This document shows, piece by piece, positions 33,534 through 42,529 of a DNA stretch of 64,000 nt. The notes below the pieces were generated by a model. That model worked only from the letters and a program-made list of their open reading frames with translations. It was not told the DNA's origin and made no database searches. Origin of the DNA: Chitinimonas prasina (GTDB lineage Bacteria > Pseudomonadota > Gammaproteobacteria > Burkholderiales > Chitinimonadaceae); assembly GCF_030160395.1 (NCBI RefSeq), contig NZ_BSOG01000005.1, forward strand, positions 62,001 through 126,000, read 5' to 3'. A program made the translations under genes and the position numbers. How positions within the stretch are numbered: the stretch's first letter is position 1; every line of letters begins with the position of its first letter.

Positions 33534-33582
33534 GCGCCTACTCAAGGAATGTTCGCTGCCTTGCCAAGGCAAGGCAGCGAAC
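33531..33582. repeat. Dispersed repeat, copy B, with 15-bp palindrome
   Basis: TAAGCGCCTACTCA is identical to copy A at 6070 and begins with the VOC gene's stop codon. The following part differs: GTTCGCTGCCTTGCC (33551) pairs perfectly over 15 bp with its reverse complement at 33568-33582 around AA. Confidence 0.75.
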
Positions 33583-33707
33583 CCAAGAGAGGCCGGCCAT
33601 CGCCACCAGCAGGGATGGACACTACCCTGGCCTTGCGCTATACGAGACAAAGAGCCTGGGCAGACCGCCCCAACCATCCAGATACCAGGCCGCCCTGGAG
33701 GAAAACC

Positions 33708-34388
33708 ATGCGCCGTGCCGACCGCCTGTTCCAGATCGTGCAGTTGCTCCGAGGCCGCAGATTGACCACGGCACGCTGGCTGGCCGAGCAACTGGAAATC
33801 TCCGAGCGCACCGTCTACCGCGATATCCGCGATCTGATGCTCAGCGGCGTGCCCATAGAGGGCGAAGCCGGGGTGGGATACACCCTGCGGCACAAGCTCG
33901 ACCTGCCACCGCTGATGTTTGACCGGGAGGAGCTGACCGCCTTGCGCCTGGGCGCCGAGATGGCCGGCGCCTGGAGCGACCCGCAACTGGCCCGTGCCGC
34001 CCAGACGGCACTGGCAAAGATCAACAGCGCCCTGCCCAGCGACCTGCGACGCCCGACGGCTGCCATGTATGCGCCCTGTTACAACAACCATGATGCCGCC
34101 TTCGGCCCTTTGCGCAACGCCATCGACAATCAGCTCGAAGTCGAGCTGCAATATCGCAAGCCCGACGGGCCGATAGAATCCCGCAAGGTCTTGCCCCTGG
34201 CGCTGTTTTTCTGGGGCAAGCACTGGACCCTGGCCGCCTGGTGCGAGCTCCGCCAGGATCATCGGCATTTCAGGCTGGAACGCATCCTCTCGTTCAAGGT
34301 GCTGGAACAGCGCTTTGTCTCTACCCCGGAGCGTAGCCTCAGAGCCTGGATGAAGGCTGCGGGCGCACCTGCCGATGCACTGGACTGA
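33708..34388 (+). CDS. WYL-domain transcriptional regulator (YafY/HTH type)
   Basis: 226 residues from ATG 33708 behind TGGAGG. N-terminal winged helix-turn-helix (MRRADRLFQIVQLLRGRRLTTA then ISERTVYRDI), then a WYL-like sensor region with VELQYRKPDG and a C-terminal beta domain (HFRLERILSFKVL). WYL regulators bind nucleotide or nucleic-acid ligands; many govern small stress or enzyme genes next door, here possibly the VOC gene. Confidence 0.88.
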   Translation: MRRADRLFQIVQLLRGRRLTTARWLAEQLEISERTVYRDIRDLMLSGVPIEGEAGVGYTLRHKLDLPPLMFDREELTALRLGAEMAGAWSDPQLARAAQTALAKINSALPSDLRRPTAAMYAPCYNNHDAAFGPLRNAIDNQLEVELQYRKPDGPIESRKVLPLALFFWGKHWTLAAWCELRQDHRHFRLERILSFKVLEQRFVSTPERSLRAWMKAAGAPADALD

Positions 34389-34577
34389 GTCGCAGACCTG
34401 TTGCCGCCATTGATCGACAAGCGATCGAACGCGACAAGCCCGCTCCAGAGGGCTGTTCACTGCTTTGTGGTGCTTGGCGGGCTCAAGCCACAATGCATCT
34501 GGCGACTGCGCTGTCGACTCCCGCACTTGGCTTCACCGCTGGCACCGCCAATAATGGTTGCAGCCCAGGAGCCTGCC

Positions 34578-35285
34578 ATGCGTCTCATCCTTACCATTCT
34601 CTTGCTTGTCGCCTTGCCCACGGTTGCAAGCCCCACCATACAGCCCGGTGAATACCTCACCGAAGGTGGCTGGGGCACGCTCAAGATCAAGCCAGGCAAG
34701 AACAAGCAGCTGACCTTTGTGCTGGACGCCATCGGTGCCAATGCCCATAGCTGCAACCTGGAGGGCGAAATCATCAATGGCCGCGCGACACTGGAGGCGG
34801 AAGAGGAAGGCAAGGCCTGCGTGGTCGGTTTCAAGCCCAAGGGCGACGACCTGGAAGTCGCTGATCGCAGCGAAGGCTACTGCCGCTACTATTGCGGCAT
34901 GCGCGCCAGTTTCGAGGGGCTCTATATCATGCCAGCGCCCGGCTGCACGCTGGCGGGTGTGCGCAAGGCGCGCAAGGCATTCAAGCAGGCTTACGACAAG
35001 AAGGCCTACGCCGATGCCGAGGCCCATCTCTCGCCACTGCTCAACAACTGCAACAAGACCCTGAACTGGCTGGAAGAAGGCTGGATACGTAACGATCTGG
35101 CACTGGCCCAATACAAGTCCAGAAACCTGCTCGCCTGCCGCGAGACCCTGCAAGCACTGGCCGACGACGCCGCCAAGACCGACGCCGAACTGCGCGAGGA
35201 CTACCCGCCCACCGACGCCGAGAGCTACCTACCCATCATGCGTGCCACCCGTACCAATCTGAAGCTGTGCAAGGGCAGTCAATGA
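34578..35285 (+). CDS. Secreted hypothetical protein
   Basis: 235 residues from ATG 34578 (AGGAG in front). A strong signal peptide (MRLILTILLLVALPTVA) is followed by a beta-rich Cys-containing half (DRSEGYCRYYCGMRASF) and a helical C-terminal half rich in Lys/Ala with paired cysteines. No family recognised, though the overall plan resembles lysozyme-inhibitor-sized periplasmic proteins. Monocistronic. Confidence 0.78.
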   Translation: MRLILTILLLVALPTVASPTIQPGEYLTEGGWGTLKIKPGKNKQLTFVLDAIGANAHSCNLEGEIINGRATLEAEEEGKACVVGFKPKGDDLEVADRSEGYCRYYCGMRASFEGLYIMPAPGCTLAGVRKARKAFKQAYDKKAYADAEAHLSPLLNNCNKTLNWLEEGWIRNDLALAQYKSRNLLACRETLQALADDAAKTDAELREDYPPTDAESYLPIMRATRTNLKLCKGSQ

Positions 35286-35429
35286 AGGTCACCTCATACT
35301 TCAGAGGCGTATGGCGCCCATTCAGACCACGCGCCAGCACCGCTCAGCGGCTAGCCTAATCACGCCATACCAGATCATCGCCAATCAGGCGTATGCTGTC
35401 GGCATTAATCCAGATCAGGCGCCCCAGCC

Positions 35430-35795
35430 ATGGCCGCAGCCGACTTCCCTACTGTCTACACTGCCCTGCGCGGGCTCTTGGCGCCTTATGCGGATCGGTT
35501 GCTGGTGAGACACGACGACGAGGGGCACTACTACCTGGATACCCGCCATACCCGGCCCAATGGTGAGCCCTTGTTCTTCGCCGCGACCCAGGTCAAGCGC
35601 ACTTATGTGTCTTTCTACCTGATGCCGGTCTATGTATTCCCTGAGCTGCTCGACACGCTATCCGCCGACTTGCGCAAACGCATGCAAGGCAAATCCTGCT
35701 TTAATTTCAAGCAGCTGGAATCAAACTTGCTTGAGGAATTGGCAGGTCTGGTAGGCCGTGGCTACACACGCTACCAAGAAGCTGGTTACTTATAG
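35430..35795 (+). CDS. Hypothetical protein, DUF1801-like
   Basis: 121 residues. Segments RLLVRHDDEGHYYLDTRHT, FFAATQVKRTYVSFYLMPVYVFPELL and KSCFNFKQ resemble the YdhG/DUF1801 fold. No catalytic residues can be named. It starts in a stretch between two secreted-protein genes and its stop is 11 bp before the pseudopilin-like gene. Confidence 0.65.
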   Translation: MAAADFPTVYTALRGLLAPYADRLLVRHDDEGHYYLDTRHTRPNGEPLFFAATQVKRTYVSFYLMPVYVFPELLDTLSADLRKRMQGKSCFNFKQLESNLLEELAGLVGRGYTRYQEAGYL

Positions 35796-35806
35796 AGGTG
35801 GGAAAG

Positions 35807-36295
35807 ATGGGCGCAAGTTACTTCCTGTGGGGCGACCCGCTGCCCCTGGGCAAGCTGCTACGCTGGCTGTGCGGCCTGCTGGCCTGCTGGCTGCTCGCCT
35901 ACGCCGGCTTGTTCCTGTTCTTTGCCCTGAGCGAGCAAAAGGCTGCTGCCTACAGCAGCCTGTATCGAGCCCGTACCGAGCTGGAAGTACTGTCTGATGC
36001 CGTGCTGCAGTTCCGCCAGCAGCAGGGCCGGCTGCCGGTACAGCTGGCCGAATTGAACGCGCAGTTCCAGAACAGGCTGCCCATCGACCCCTGGGGACGA
36101 AACTATGTCTACGAGCCCCAGCCCAGCGGCCATTTCAAGCTCTATACCCTGGGTGCCGACGCCAGCAAGGGCGGTACCGGCAGCTGTACCGATTTCTACC
36201 TGCATACCGACATCAATAGGGTGATTCGCCAGGTAGACCAGGACGATTGTCTGTCCCTGCTGGGATCCCTGACGCTGGACGGTAGCGCAGCTTGA
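35807..36295 (+). CDS. Membrane-anchored pseudopilin-like (GspG-type) protein
   Basis: 162 residues from ATG 35807 (AGGTGGG in front). One N-terminal membrane helix (about 20-40) is followed by ELEVLSDAVLQFRQQQGRLP and PIDPWGRNYVYEPQPSGHFKLYTLGADASKGGTG, the C-terminal pattern of type II secretion major pseudopilins. The usual prepilin peptidase site before the helix is missing, so it may be a stand-alone membrane protein with a GspG-like domain. The stop lies in a 25-bp tandem duplication. Confidence 0.75.
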   Translation: MGASYFLWGDPLPLGKLLRWLCGLLACWLLAYAGLFLFFALSEQKAAAYSSLYRARTELEVLSDAVLQFRQQQGRLPVQLAELNAQFQNRLPIDPWGRNYVYEPQPSGHFKLYTLGADASKGGTGSCTDFYLHTDINRVIRQVDQDDCLSLLGSLTLDGSAA

Positions 36296-36336
36296 ATCGG
36301 TGGGCGCTAACGCAGCCTGAATCGGAGAGCGCTAAC
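36287..36336. repeat. 25-bp tandem duplication spanning two stop codons
   Basis: Two head-to-tail copies of GCAGCYTGAATCGGWGRGCGCTAAC (about 22 of 25 identical). Each copy holds both a forward TGA, used by the pseudopilin-like gene in copy 1, and a reverse-strand TAG, used by the TetR gene in copy 2. A recent local duplication at a gene junction. Confidence 0.75.
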
Positions 36337-36931
36337 GCGCTAGGCCGGTAAAGGTGGTGCGTAGCAGCAAGGCGATGATCTCGTCGTCGCTGTGCGCCCC
36401 CGATACCTTGAGGAAGTGCAGCACCGGATCGCAGGCGCGGGCAAACAGGTTGTAGAGTATCAATTGCGGCGGCAGATCGGCCGCCAGCAAGCCTTGCTCC
36501 TGCGCCTGCACTATCCACTCGCCCATGCGATCGCTGAGCTGAAAAACCCGCTCCAGATAGACTTGGTGACGCGACAACGCCCCCACCAGAGCCGAATTGG
36601 CATGAGGCAAGGCCGGCATCTGCCCGGCCAGCTGTGTCTGCATGGCCCAACGGGCCAGCGCCTGCAATTTCTCCAAAGGCCCAGCCTGCTCCGGCAGGCT
36701 GTCGGCCAGCGCCAGCGCCTGATCCAGCATGCGCACCATGGCCGCCGCAGCCAGCTCCTCCTTGGAGGCAAAGTGACGATACAGGCTAGCCTTGGCAATA
36801 CCCGCCTCGGCAGCCACTTCGTCCACCGTCATCAGCTCGAAGCCCTTGCTGGCCAGCAAATGATTGACGGCCTCGAGTATTACGTCCTCGCGGGCCAGTT
36901 GCATTTTCTGTTTAAAGCTCACCGCTTCCAT
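36332..36931 (-). CDS. TetR family transcriptional regulator
   Basis: 199 residues from ATG 36931; a start 21 bp further upstream is also possible. N-terminal helix-turn-helix with FELMTVDEVAAEAGIAKASLYRHFASKEEL, then a helical ligand domain of average length. Divergent from the isochorismatase-like gene with two palindromes between them, so self- and neighbour regulation is likely. The 3' end sits inside the tandem duplication. Confidence 0.9.
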   Translation of the reverse strand: MEAVSFKQKMQLAREDVILEAVNHLLASKGFELMTVDEVAAEAGIAKASLYRHFASKEELAAAAMVRMLDQALALADSLPEQAGPLEKLQALARWAMQTQLAGQMPALPHANSALVGALSRHQVYLERVFQLSDRMGEWIVQAQEQGLLAADLPPQLILYNLFARACDPVLHFLKVSGAHSDDEIIALLLRTTFTGLAR

Positions 36932-37012
36932 CACGCCCGCCCTTGTTCCCATGACCAGCCCGACCGGGCATGGCTACACCTCATTCTATCTGCATACCGG
37001 CAAATTTGTAAC

Positions 37013-37060
37013 TTGACAGTCCATTATGGACTGATTAGTCTCACAACAATACTAATCAGT
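37013..37060 (+). promoter_or_regulatory. Promoter with two palindromic operator candidates
   Basis: TTGACA (37013) is a perfect -35 hexamer with TAGTCT 17 bp downstream as -10. Inside the spacer lies the palindrome AGTCCATTATGGACT (37018-37032), and ACTGATTAGT (37030-37039) is repeated inversely as ACTAATCAGT (37051-37060). TetR dimers binding here would block transcription of the rightward gene at 37177. Confidence 0.7.
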
Positions 37061-37176
37061 ATCAAATCGTACCAAACGGTTCATCCTCAACAGGCATGCG
37101 AGCCAACTCGTTATCAAGGCGAGCCGCTTGCCCCCCTGCTGAGGCATGCTCACCCGCCAGGAAAAGGAGCAGGAAA

Positions 37177-37689
37177 ATGACTTGGGCACTCTTGGTAGTC
37201 GATGGACAGCACGCCGCAATCAGCCAGCCGGTACTGGGCCGCATACAGCAGCTGGAAAGGGCGTTTCGCCAAACCGGCGAGCGGGTTTACCAGGTGGAAA
37301 GTATGGCCGTAGACCAGTTGGCCCCACTCAGCCCGGTGGGAGGCACCCTGTACCGTTGCGGTACCGATGCGTTCTCTGGCAGTGGGCTGCAGCGCCATCT
37401 GCAGGATGCAGGTATCAGTTGCCTGGTGATCTGTGGCAGCGGCAGCGACAGCGCCATTGATGCCAGCGTGCGCAGTGCGCTATATCGGGGTTTTGATGTG
37501 ATTGTGGCCAGCGATGCCCACCAGGCTTACCCGCGCGGTAGCCTGTCGGCCCAGGCCATTGCCGAGCATCACAATCAGCTCTTGGCTGAACTGGTCATCC
37601 CTGGACGTGTGCTGGAGGTGCTGCCCAGCGAAGAGATCATCGATATCGTTCGCGACGAACCCGTCCTGGCACAGGCCGTAGGCTGGTAA
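37177..37689 (+). CDS. Isochorismatase-like cysteine hydrolase homologue, triad incomplete
   Basis: 170 residues from ATG 37177. The fold is shown by ALLVVDGQHA (catalytic-Asp position kept) and the ICGSGSDSAIDASVRSALYRGFDV segment that normally holds the catalytic cysteine, where no cysteine is present. The Lys position falls in LYRCGTDAF, also altered. With both Lys and Cys lost it should not act as a normal nicotinamidase/isochorismatase. The neighbouring TetR gene and operator palindromes suggest inducible expression. Confidence 0.8.
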   Translation: MTWALLVVDGQHAAISQPVLGRIQQLERAFRQTGERVYQVESMAVDQLAPLSPVGGTLYRCGTDAFSGSGLQRHLQDAGISCLVICGSGSDSAIDASVRSALYRGFDVIVASDAHQAYPRGSLSAQAIAEHHNQLLAELVIPGRVLEVLPSEEIIDIVRDEPVLAQAVGW

Positions 37690-37729
37690 GCCACCATCGC
37701 AACGATGGCAATGGTGGCCCCCTAGCGGG

Positions 37730-38272
37730 TCAATGCCCGGCAAAATCACATACCGTGAACAACGGTATGCCTTGCTCCTGCACCAGGCGCGAGCCGCCCA
37801 GCTCGGGCAGATCGACGATCGCGGCCGCCTCTATTACCTCGCCGCCCAGGCGGCGTATCAAACGCGCTGCAGCAATCATGGTGCCGCCGGTGGCGACCAG
37901 ATCGTCGATCAGCAGCACGCGCTGGCCCGGTGTGATCGCATCGGAATGCAGCTCTACCGTGGCAGAGCCGTACTCCAGCTCATATTCCTCGGCCACCGTG
38001 GTGAAGGGCAACTTGCCTTTCTTGCGCACCGGCACAAAGCCCCGGTTCAACTCATAGGCAATCACCGCCCCCAGGATAAAGCCGCGGGCGTCCACACCGG
38101 CCACCACGTCGATATCGTGGTCCATATAGCGATGCACAAAGCAATCCACCAGGACACGGAAAGTCTTGGGGTCTTGCAGCAAGGGTGTGATATCGCGGAA
38201 CTGCACACCTGCCTGGGGCCAATCCGGCACAGTGCGGATACGGTCACGGATATAGCTAGGGTCGATCAACAT
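37730..38272 (-). CDS. apt: Adenine phosphoribosyltransferase
   Basis: 180 residues from ATG 38272 (GGAG in front). The PRPP-binding motif [14 protein letters not shown] is at about 127-140, with [12 protein letters not shown] near 64-75 and [11 protein letters not shown]. It salvages adenine to AMP. Eleven bp downstream of the nucleobase permease start-stop junction on the same strand, so transporter and salvage enzyme are probably one operon. Confidence 0.97.
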   Translation of the reverse strand: MLIDPSYIRDRIRTVPDWPQAGVQFRDITPLLQDPKTFRVLVDCFVHRYMDHDIDVVAGVDARGFILGAVIAYELNRGFVPVRKKGKLPFTTVAEEYELEYGSATVELHSDAITPGQRVLLIDDLVATGGTMIAAARLIRRLGGEVIEAAAIVDLPELGGSRLVQEQGIPLFTVCDFAGH

Positions 38273-38283
38273 GAAAACTCCAA

Positions 38284-39573
38284 TCAGAACAGGGCGAACT
38301 TCACCACCCACAGGATGGCAATGATCACCACGGCCGGCGACAGATCACGTACCCGGCCGGACAACAGCTTGAGGCCGGTGTAGCTGATAAAGCCAAAGGC
38401 GATGCCGTCGGCAATAGAAAAAGTAAAGGGCATGGCCAACGCCGTAATCACTGCTGGCGCGCACTCGGTCAGATCGTCCCAGTTGATTTCGGCCAGACCA
38501 CGGGCCATCAACACCGCCACATAGCACAGGGCCGGCGCGGTCGCATAGGCCGGCACCACGCTTGCCAGCGGCGAGAGGAACAGCGCCGCCAGGAACAGCA
38601 GCGCCACCACCACGGCGGTCAGACCGGTACGGCCACCCACGGCGGTACCGGCAGCCGATTCGATATAGGCGGTACAACTGGAAGTACCCAGGGCAGCGCC
38701 CGCGACAATGGCCGTGGAGTCGGCCATCAGCGCCCGTTTCAGGCGGGGCAGCTTGCCCTGGCTATCGAGCAGGCCAGCCCGGTGCGACACCCCCACCAGG
38801 GTGCCGGTGGTATCAAACAGGTCGACAAAGAAAAACACAAACACCACGCCCAGCAAGCCAGCCGTCAAGGCGCCTTCCAGGTCCATCTGCATAAAGGTGG
38901 GGGCAATGCTGGGCGGTGCCGAGAACACGCCGTCGAACTGCTGGTAACCCAGGCCTATGGCCAACAGCGTCACCACCATGATGCCGATGATCACCCCACC
39001 GGTGACCTTGCGGTACTCCAGCGCCAGTATCAGCAAAAAGCCCAGTATGGCCAGCAAGGCCTTGGGATCATGCATATTGCCCAGGGTGACCAGCGTGGCC
39101 GGATGTCCCACCACGATGCCGGCATTCTTCAGCGCAATAATGGCCAGGAACAAACCCACCCCGGCCGAGATGGAGAGCTTGAGCGAATGCGGTATGGCGT
39201 TGACGATGGCCTCGCGGACCTTGAACAGGCTGACGAACATGAAGATGACGCCAGACAGGAACACCGCCCCCAGCGCCACCTGCCAGCTGACCCCCATGCC
39301 CTTCACCACGCTGAAGGTGAAATAGGCATTCAGGCCCATGCCCGGCGCCAGGGCAATCGGGTAGTTGGCGACCAGACCCATCACGGCCGACCCCAGCGCC
39401 GCCGCAATACAGGTGGCCACGAACACGGCCTTGAAATCCATGCCGGTCTCGGACAGGATGGCCGGGTTGACGAAGATGATGTAAGCCATCGTCAGGAAAG
39501 TGGTAAAGCCGGCAATAACCTCGGTTTTCACGTTGGTGCCGTGCTCACGCAGCTTGAACAGCGTTTCGAGCAT
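38284..39573 (-). CDS. NCS2 family purine permease (AzgA/GhxP-type)
   Basis: 429 residues with about 12 to 14 membrane segments. Begins [31 protein letters not shown]-like AzgA subfamily pattern; [17 protein letters not shown] and [20 protein letters not shown] are the family's substrate-site segments. Imports hypoxanthine, guanine or adenine with protons. First gene of the operon with apt. No purine riboswitch was found in the 124-bp leader. Confidence 0.93.
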   Translation of the reverse strand: MLETLFKLREHGTNVKTEVIAGFTTFLTMAYIIFVNPAILSETGMDFKAVFVATCIAAALGSAVMGLVANYPIALAPGMGLNAYFTFSVVKGMGVSWQVALGAVFLSGVIFMFVSLFKVREAIVNAIPHSLKLSISAGVGLFLAIIALKNAGIVVGHPATLVTLGNMHDPKALLAILGFLLILALEYRKVTGGVIIGIMVVTLLAIGLGYQQFDGVFSAPPSIAPTFMQMDLEGALTAGLLGVVFVFFFVDLFDTTGTLVGVSHRAGLLDSQGKLPRLKRALMADSTAIVAGAALGTSSCTAYIESAAGTAVGGRTGLTAVVVALLFLAALFLSPLASVVPAYATAPALCYVAVLMARGLAEINWDDLTECAPAVITALAMPFTFSIADGIAFGFISYTGLKLLSGRVRDLSPAVVIIAILWVVKFALF

Positions 39574-39697
39574 TGAAATCCCCTGGGGAAGTATGGGAGT
39601 TGGAGTAAAACCAGGCGCCCCGCCAGCCAGGCAGGCTCACCATCAATCTGCATCATGCCGCACGGCTTCCAACCCTCCGTTCCGGCATAGGTATTCG

Positions 39698-40177
39698 CTA
39701 GTGCTTCCGCGCTATCACCGCAATCAAGCCCTCGCTGGCATCCTCTATCAGGTCCAGCACCCGCTCGAAACCTGCATCACCACCATAGTAGGGATCAGGC
39801 ACTTCGCCATCGCGATCCAGCGTGCCATACGACAGGAACAACTGGACCTTATGCCGCAATGGCGCAGGGCAAAGGGCGTGCAGGTTGGCCAGATTGTCGC
39901 CATCCATGGCCAGCACCAGATCGAAGCGCTCGAAGTCTGCCGCCACTACCTGCCGCGCACGCTGGCCGGACAGGTCATAACCACGCCGCAAGGCATGTTG
40001 CTGGGAGCGGCGGTCCGGTTGCTCACCCACATGGTAGGCATGGGTGCCGGCCGAATCGATCAACAAGCCGAGACCGGCCGCCTCGCTGCGGCTACGGAAA
40101 ACGCCTTCGGCCGTGGGCGAACGGCAGATATTGCCCATGCAGACCATGAGCACGGATGAAATCGCTTGTTCATTCAT
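39698..40177 (-). CDS. Low-molecular-weight protein tyrosine phosphatase
   Basis: 159 residues from ATG 40177. The active-site loop is VCMGNICRSP at about 11-20 (Cx5R), and the general acid Asp lies in VPDPYYGG near residue 127. Such enzymes act on tyrosine kinases of capsule or exopolysaccharide systems or more general targets. No kinase is adjacent. The 250 bp upstream, to 40426, hold no supported gene. Confidence 0.95.
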   Translation of the reverse strand: MNEQAISSVLMVCMGNICRSPTAEGVFRSRSEAAGLGLLIDSAGTHAYHVGEQPDRRSQQHALRRGYDLSGQRARQVVAADFERFDLVLAMDGDNLANLHALCPAPLRHKVQLFLSYGTLDRDGEVPDPYYGGDAGFERVLDLIEDASEGLIAVIARKH

Positions 40178-40426
40178 CGACTTGGCAGACCAATTGGGGG
40201 CGCATATTTGGGGGCGCAATGTAACACCACAGCCTAGGGGGATCAATGACTTGCATCACCCGCCAGGATAAGGGAATACATCAGTAGCAATGCCCCCAGG
40301 CACGGTAAGTAGTCTCCGGGCCAGACGGTGGAAGGCAGAACCCGCTCTGAGCAGCAAACACGGCATGGTGGCCCACGCCATCGACCAGGGTACCAAGCCA
40401 GTCCTGGGTAAGCTGTCTGGCGCTCA

Positions 40427-40969
40427 TCAAGGCCGATCTGCCCATGGGGTTACATGACCTACGATCCGAAGAGGCTGTCGCACCTGGATGGCTTCAATCA
40501 CGCCCGTCGCAATTTCACGATGGGTTAGCCACCGCGACTTCGCATCCTGATATTGAAAGCCAAGCACCACCTGGTGGTAGGTAATACCCGCCAAGCCCTC
40601 AAACGGCCGCCGCTGCTCCTCTATGCTCATTCCTGGATTGGCGCTGGCACTCCCCAACACATGGAAGAAGGCAAACGGCGAATCCAAGGTTGCAAGCTGC
40701 TTTGCAAACCGTAAAGCCGGCTCATCGTCGTGAAACCAAGCCAACACCAGGCTTGGCGGACCGTACTGATCAATCACCTCAGATACCGTACGATTGAACT
40801 CGTAGACACATGAGTAATCGGCCCGTATGGGGATGAGACGGTCGCTTTGTCCATGCAACGTCGCGGGTGCACGGGAAAACGAAGTCACCGCGCTGGCGTG
40901 CAAGCACAGATAGGCGGTCGCCTCTGCCAGCATGCCCGTCCCACCAATGACCATCACATGATTGAACAA
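40427..40969 (-). CDS. Rossmann-fold NAD(P)-binding short-chain-dehydrogenase-like protein
   Basis: 180 residues if started at TTG 40969, chosen because GGGGGAGG stands five bases in front and it yields FNHVMVIGGTGMLAEA, a family-like start. An ATG 42 bp upstream has no ribosome-binding site. The glycine motif is GGTGML; the later catalytic Tyr-Lys pair of SDRs is not evident, so binding without catalysis or a different reaction is possible. Base use is slightly AT-richer than the neighbours. Confidence 0.7.
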   Translation of the reverse strand: MFNHVMVIGGTGMLAEATAYLCLHASAVTSFSRAPATLHGQSDRLIPIRADYSCVYEFNRTVSEVIDQYGPPSLVLAWFHDDEPALRFAKQLATLDSPFAFFHVLGSASANPGMSIEEQRRPFEGLAGITYHQVVLGFQYQDAKSRWLTHREIATGVIEAIQVRQPLRIVGHVTPWADRP

Positions 40970-41051
40970 CTGCCTCCCCCTCTCTATCCCCTCCCAAACT
41001 CGGGTGAGCATTCACGATTGAGAAGTGATTCAGCAAATGAAACCGCTTCTC

Positions 41052-41291
41052 TCAAGCGAGCTTGTCCTGCAAGGCGAAACCTGACATATGCAATGCACGG
41101 CAATAGCCCCCCCATTTTTCTGCAAGCGATCGTAGCTCACTCAACTCAACACCAGAAAAGGCAGCATAGTCTGACACTCCTCCTTGCTCAGCACCGGAGA
41201 TGCTGCGACCAAGCATATGTTCAAGCTTATCTCGAAGAGCATCTGACAATGGCACCCCATTGAATCCGACAGTTTCCATGTTTGAACACAT
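41052..41291 (-). CDS. Hypothetical small protein, possibly real
   Basis: 79 residues; an internal ATG four codons in (METVGFNG) is an alternative start. Contains GVPLSDALRDKLEHMLGRS and a helical C-terminus. No known family. It lies in a locally AT-richer stretch (about 41040-41340) that may be acquired DNA, between the Rossmann gene and a lipoprotein gene on the same strand. Confidence 0.45.
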   Translation of the reverse strand: MCSNMETVGFNGVPLSDALRDKLEHMLGRSISGAEQGGVSDYAAFSGVELSELRSLAEKWGGYCRALHMSGFALQDKLA

Positions 41292-41334
41292 CCGCTACCA
41301 AAATTAAACTCAGCCCCACCAAAACCGTTCACCA

Positions 41335-41919
41335 TCACTTCGGCTCCGCCTCCACCGGCTTACCCCCGCCACCCATCAATGCCGCCAAGCTCTCGCTATC
41401 CGCAGTCAGACCAGCCAGCGCACATTGTCTGACCATGTCGATGGAAAACTCGACGCGCATATTGTTGCTTGTTCCCTCCTGCGCAGACATCGCAAGATAG
41501 GTCGCCGAAGCCGCGTTGGCCACCTTGGCGACCTGTGCCTGCCGGCGTACCTGCACGGCGGCGGAGAAGGCCGAGTTAATGTCTGAGCGCAGGGTATTGG
41601 CCGCGCCGGAAAGGCCGGACCAACTGTCCTTGTATTTGCTGACCGAAGGGGCAATCACCGCACCGGCGATGGCACCCACCCAACCTATGGCGATGCTGGC
41701 ATAGCCTGTCTCATTGCCGGTTTTCTCGTAGAAATTGGCCACTTCGCGGCAGAACTTGTTGGCCGCAACATTGGCCTTGCGCGCCTCCACAGCGGTGCAG
41801 TTCTCGCCCACACAGGGCGAGTCCGCAGTGGTCTCGCCACCGTTCCACGGGTAGACGGCGGTGGACGCGCAGCCGGCCAGGGATACGCCCAGGCAGGCAA
41901 TGATGGCTTTCTGGAACAT
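41335..41919 (-). CDS. Hypothetical lipoprotein
   Basis: 194 residues. Lipobox LAGC at about 14-17 after a short hydrophobic signal; the mature part has a Gly/Ala-rich hydrophobic patch (IGWVGAIAGAVIAPSVS) and helical stretches. Cysteines in PCVGENC may form a disulfide. No recognised domain. It precedes, with a 105 bp gap and same orientation, a second lipoprotein gene upstream. Confidence 0.75.
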   Translation of the reverse strand: MFQKAIIACLGVSLAGCASTAVYPWNGGETTADSPCVGENCTAVEARKANVAANKFCREVANFYEKTGNETGYASIAIGWVGAIAGAVIAPSVSKYKDSWSGLSGAANTLRSDINSAFSAAVQVRRQAQVAKVANAASATYLAMSAQEGTSNNMRVEFSIDMVRQCALAGLTADSESLAALMGGGGKPVEAEPK

Positions 41920-42024
41920 GGGGCTTCCTCCTTGTCGTTATGAGTGGGGCTGGAACCCGCCAGCACCCAGCCAATTAGGCATAGCACCCGCCCACCACAA
42001 ACCAAAGGAAACACCCCCGCGCCT

Positions 42025-42360
42025 TTACTCCTGCCGCGTCAGCACCACCCCATCTACCGTCATCTGCCACCTGCCTTCCACCTCACGCGGTGGGACGGAC
42101 ACGACAAAAGTGGCCGACATAGGCCCGATGCCCACCTCGAAGTTATCGCCCTGGAAGCCCTGGAGCGGACCATTGATGGATTTCGAAGTACTGCCATCCA
42201 CCCGCTTATAGGCCACACTGCCATCCTGGCTGATGGACAGGTACATATTGGCGGCCTGCCACTCTCCCACATAAGCGGCCTTGGCCGCCGGAACGGGCTC
42301 GCCGCAGGCGGCCAGCAGGGCCACAAGGCCCAGCAGCAGTATTGATTTGCGTATCGACAT
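42025..42360 (-). CDS. Small hypothetical lipoprotein
   Basis: 111 residues with signal and lipobox LLAACGE (Cys19). The mature part is beta-rich (YVGEWQAANMYLSISQDGSVAYKRVDG) and resembles small lipocalin-like domains, but no family is certain. Probably anchored to the outer membrane. Shares orientation with the lipoprotein at 41335. Confidence 0.75.
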   Translation of the reverse strand: MSIRKSILLLGLVALLAACGEPVPAAKAAYVGEWQAANMYLSISQDGSVAYKRVDGSTSKSINGPLQGFQGDNFEVGIGPMSATFVVSVPPREVEGRWQMTVDGVVLTRQE

Positions 42361-42480
42361 ACGGGTGCTCCCGGGCGTTAAAAGCTATCCAGTCTAGTAT
42401 CGCCAACAGCCTGCCATACACTCAAGTCATTGCTTGTTGCTGACGGACTGAGCTGGCGCCAACCGTCGGCGCAGACTGCA

Positions 42481-42520
42481 CCAGCAGGCGCTGCAGGTTC
42501 CGGCTGGCTGCGCCTGCTGG
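42481..42520 (-). terminator. Hairpin closing the iron-uptake operon
   Basis: CCAGCAGGCGC and GCGCCTGCTGG form an 11-bp perfect stem with an 18-base loop, ten bases past the reductase stop on the leftward strand. No T run, so Rho-aided ending is likely. Confidence 0.55.
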
Positions 42521-42529
42521 CAATGTCAC

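Noticed and set aside
39574-39697. Purine riboswitch before the NCS2 permease
   Set aside because: Leader too short and no conserved core seen.
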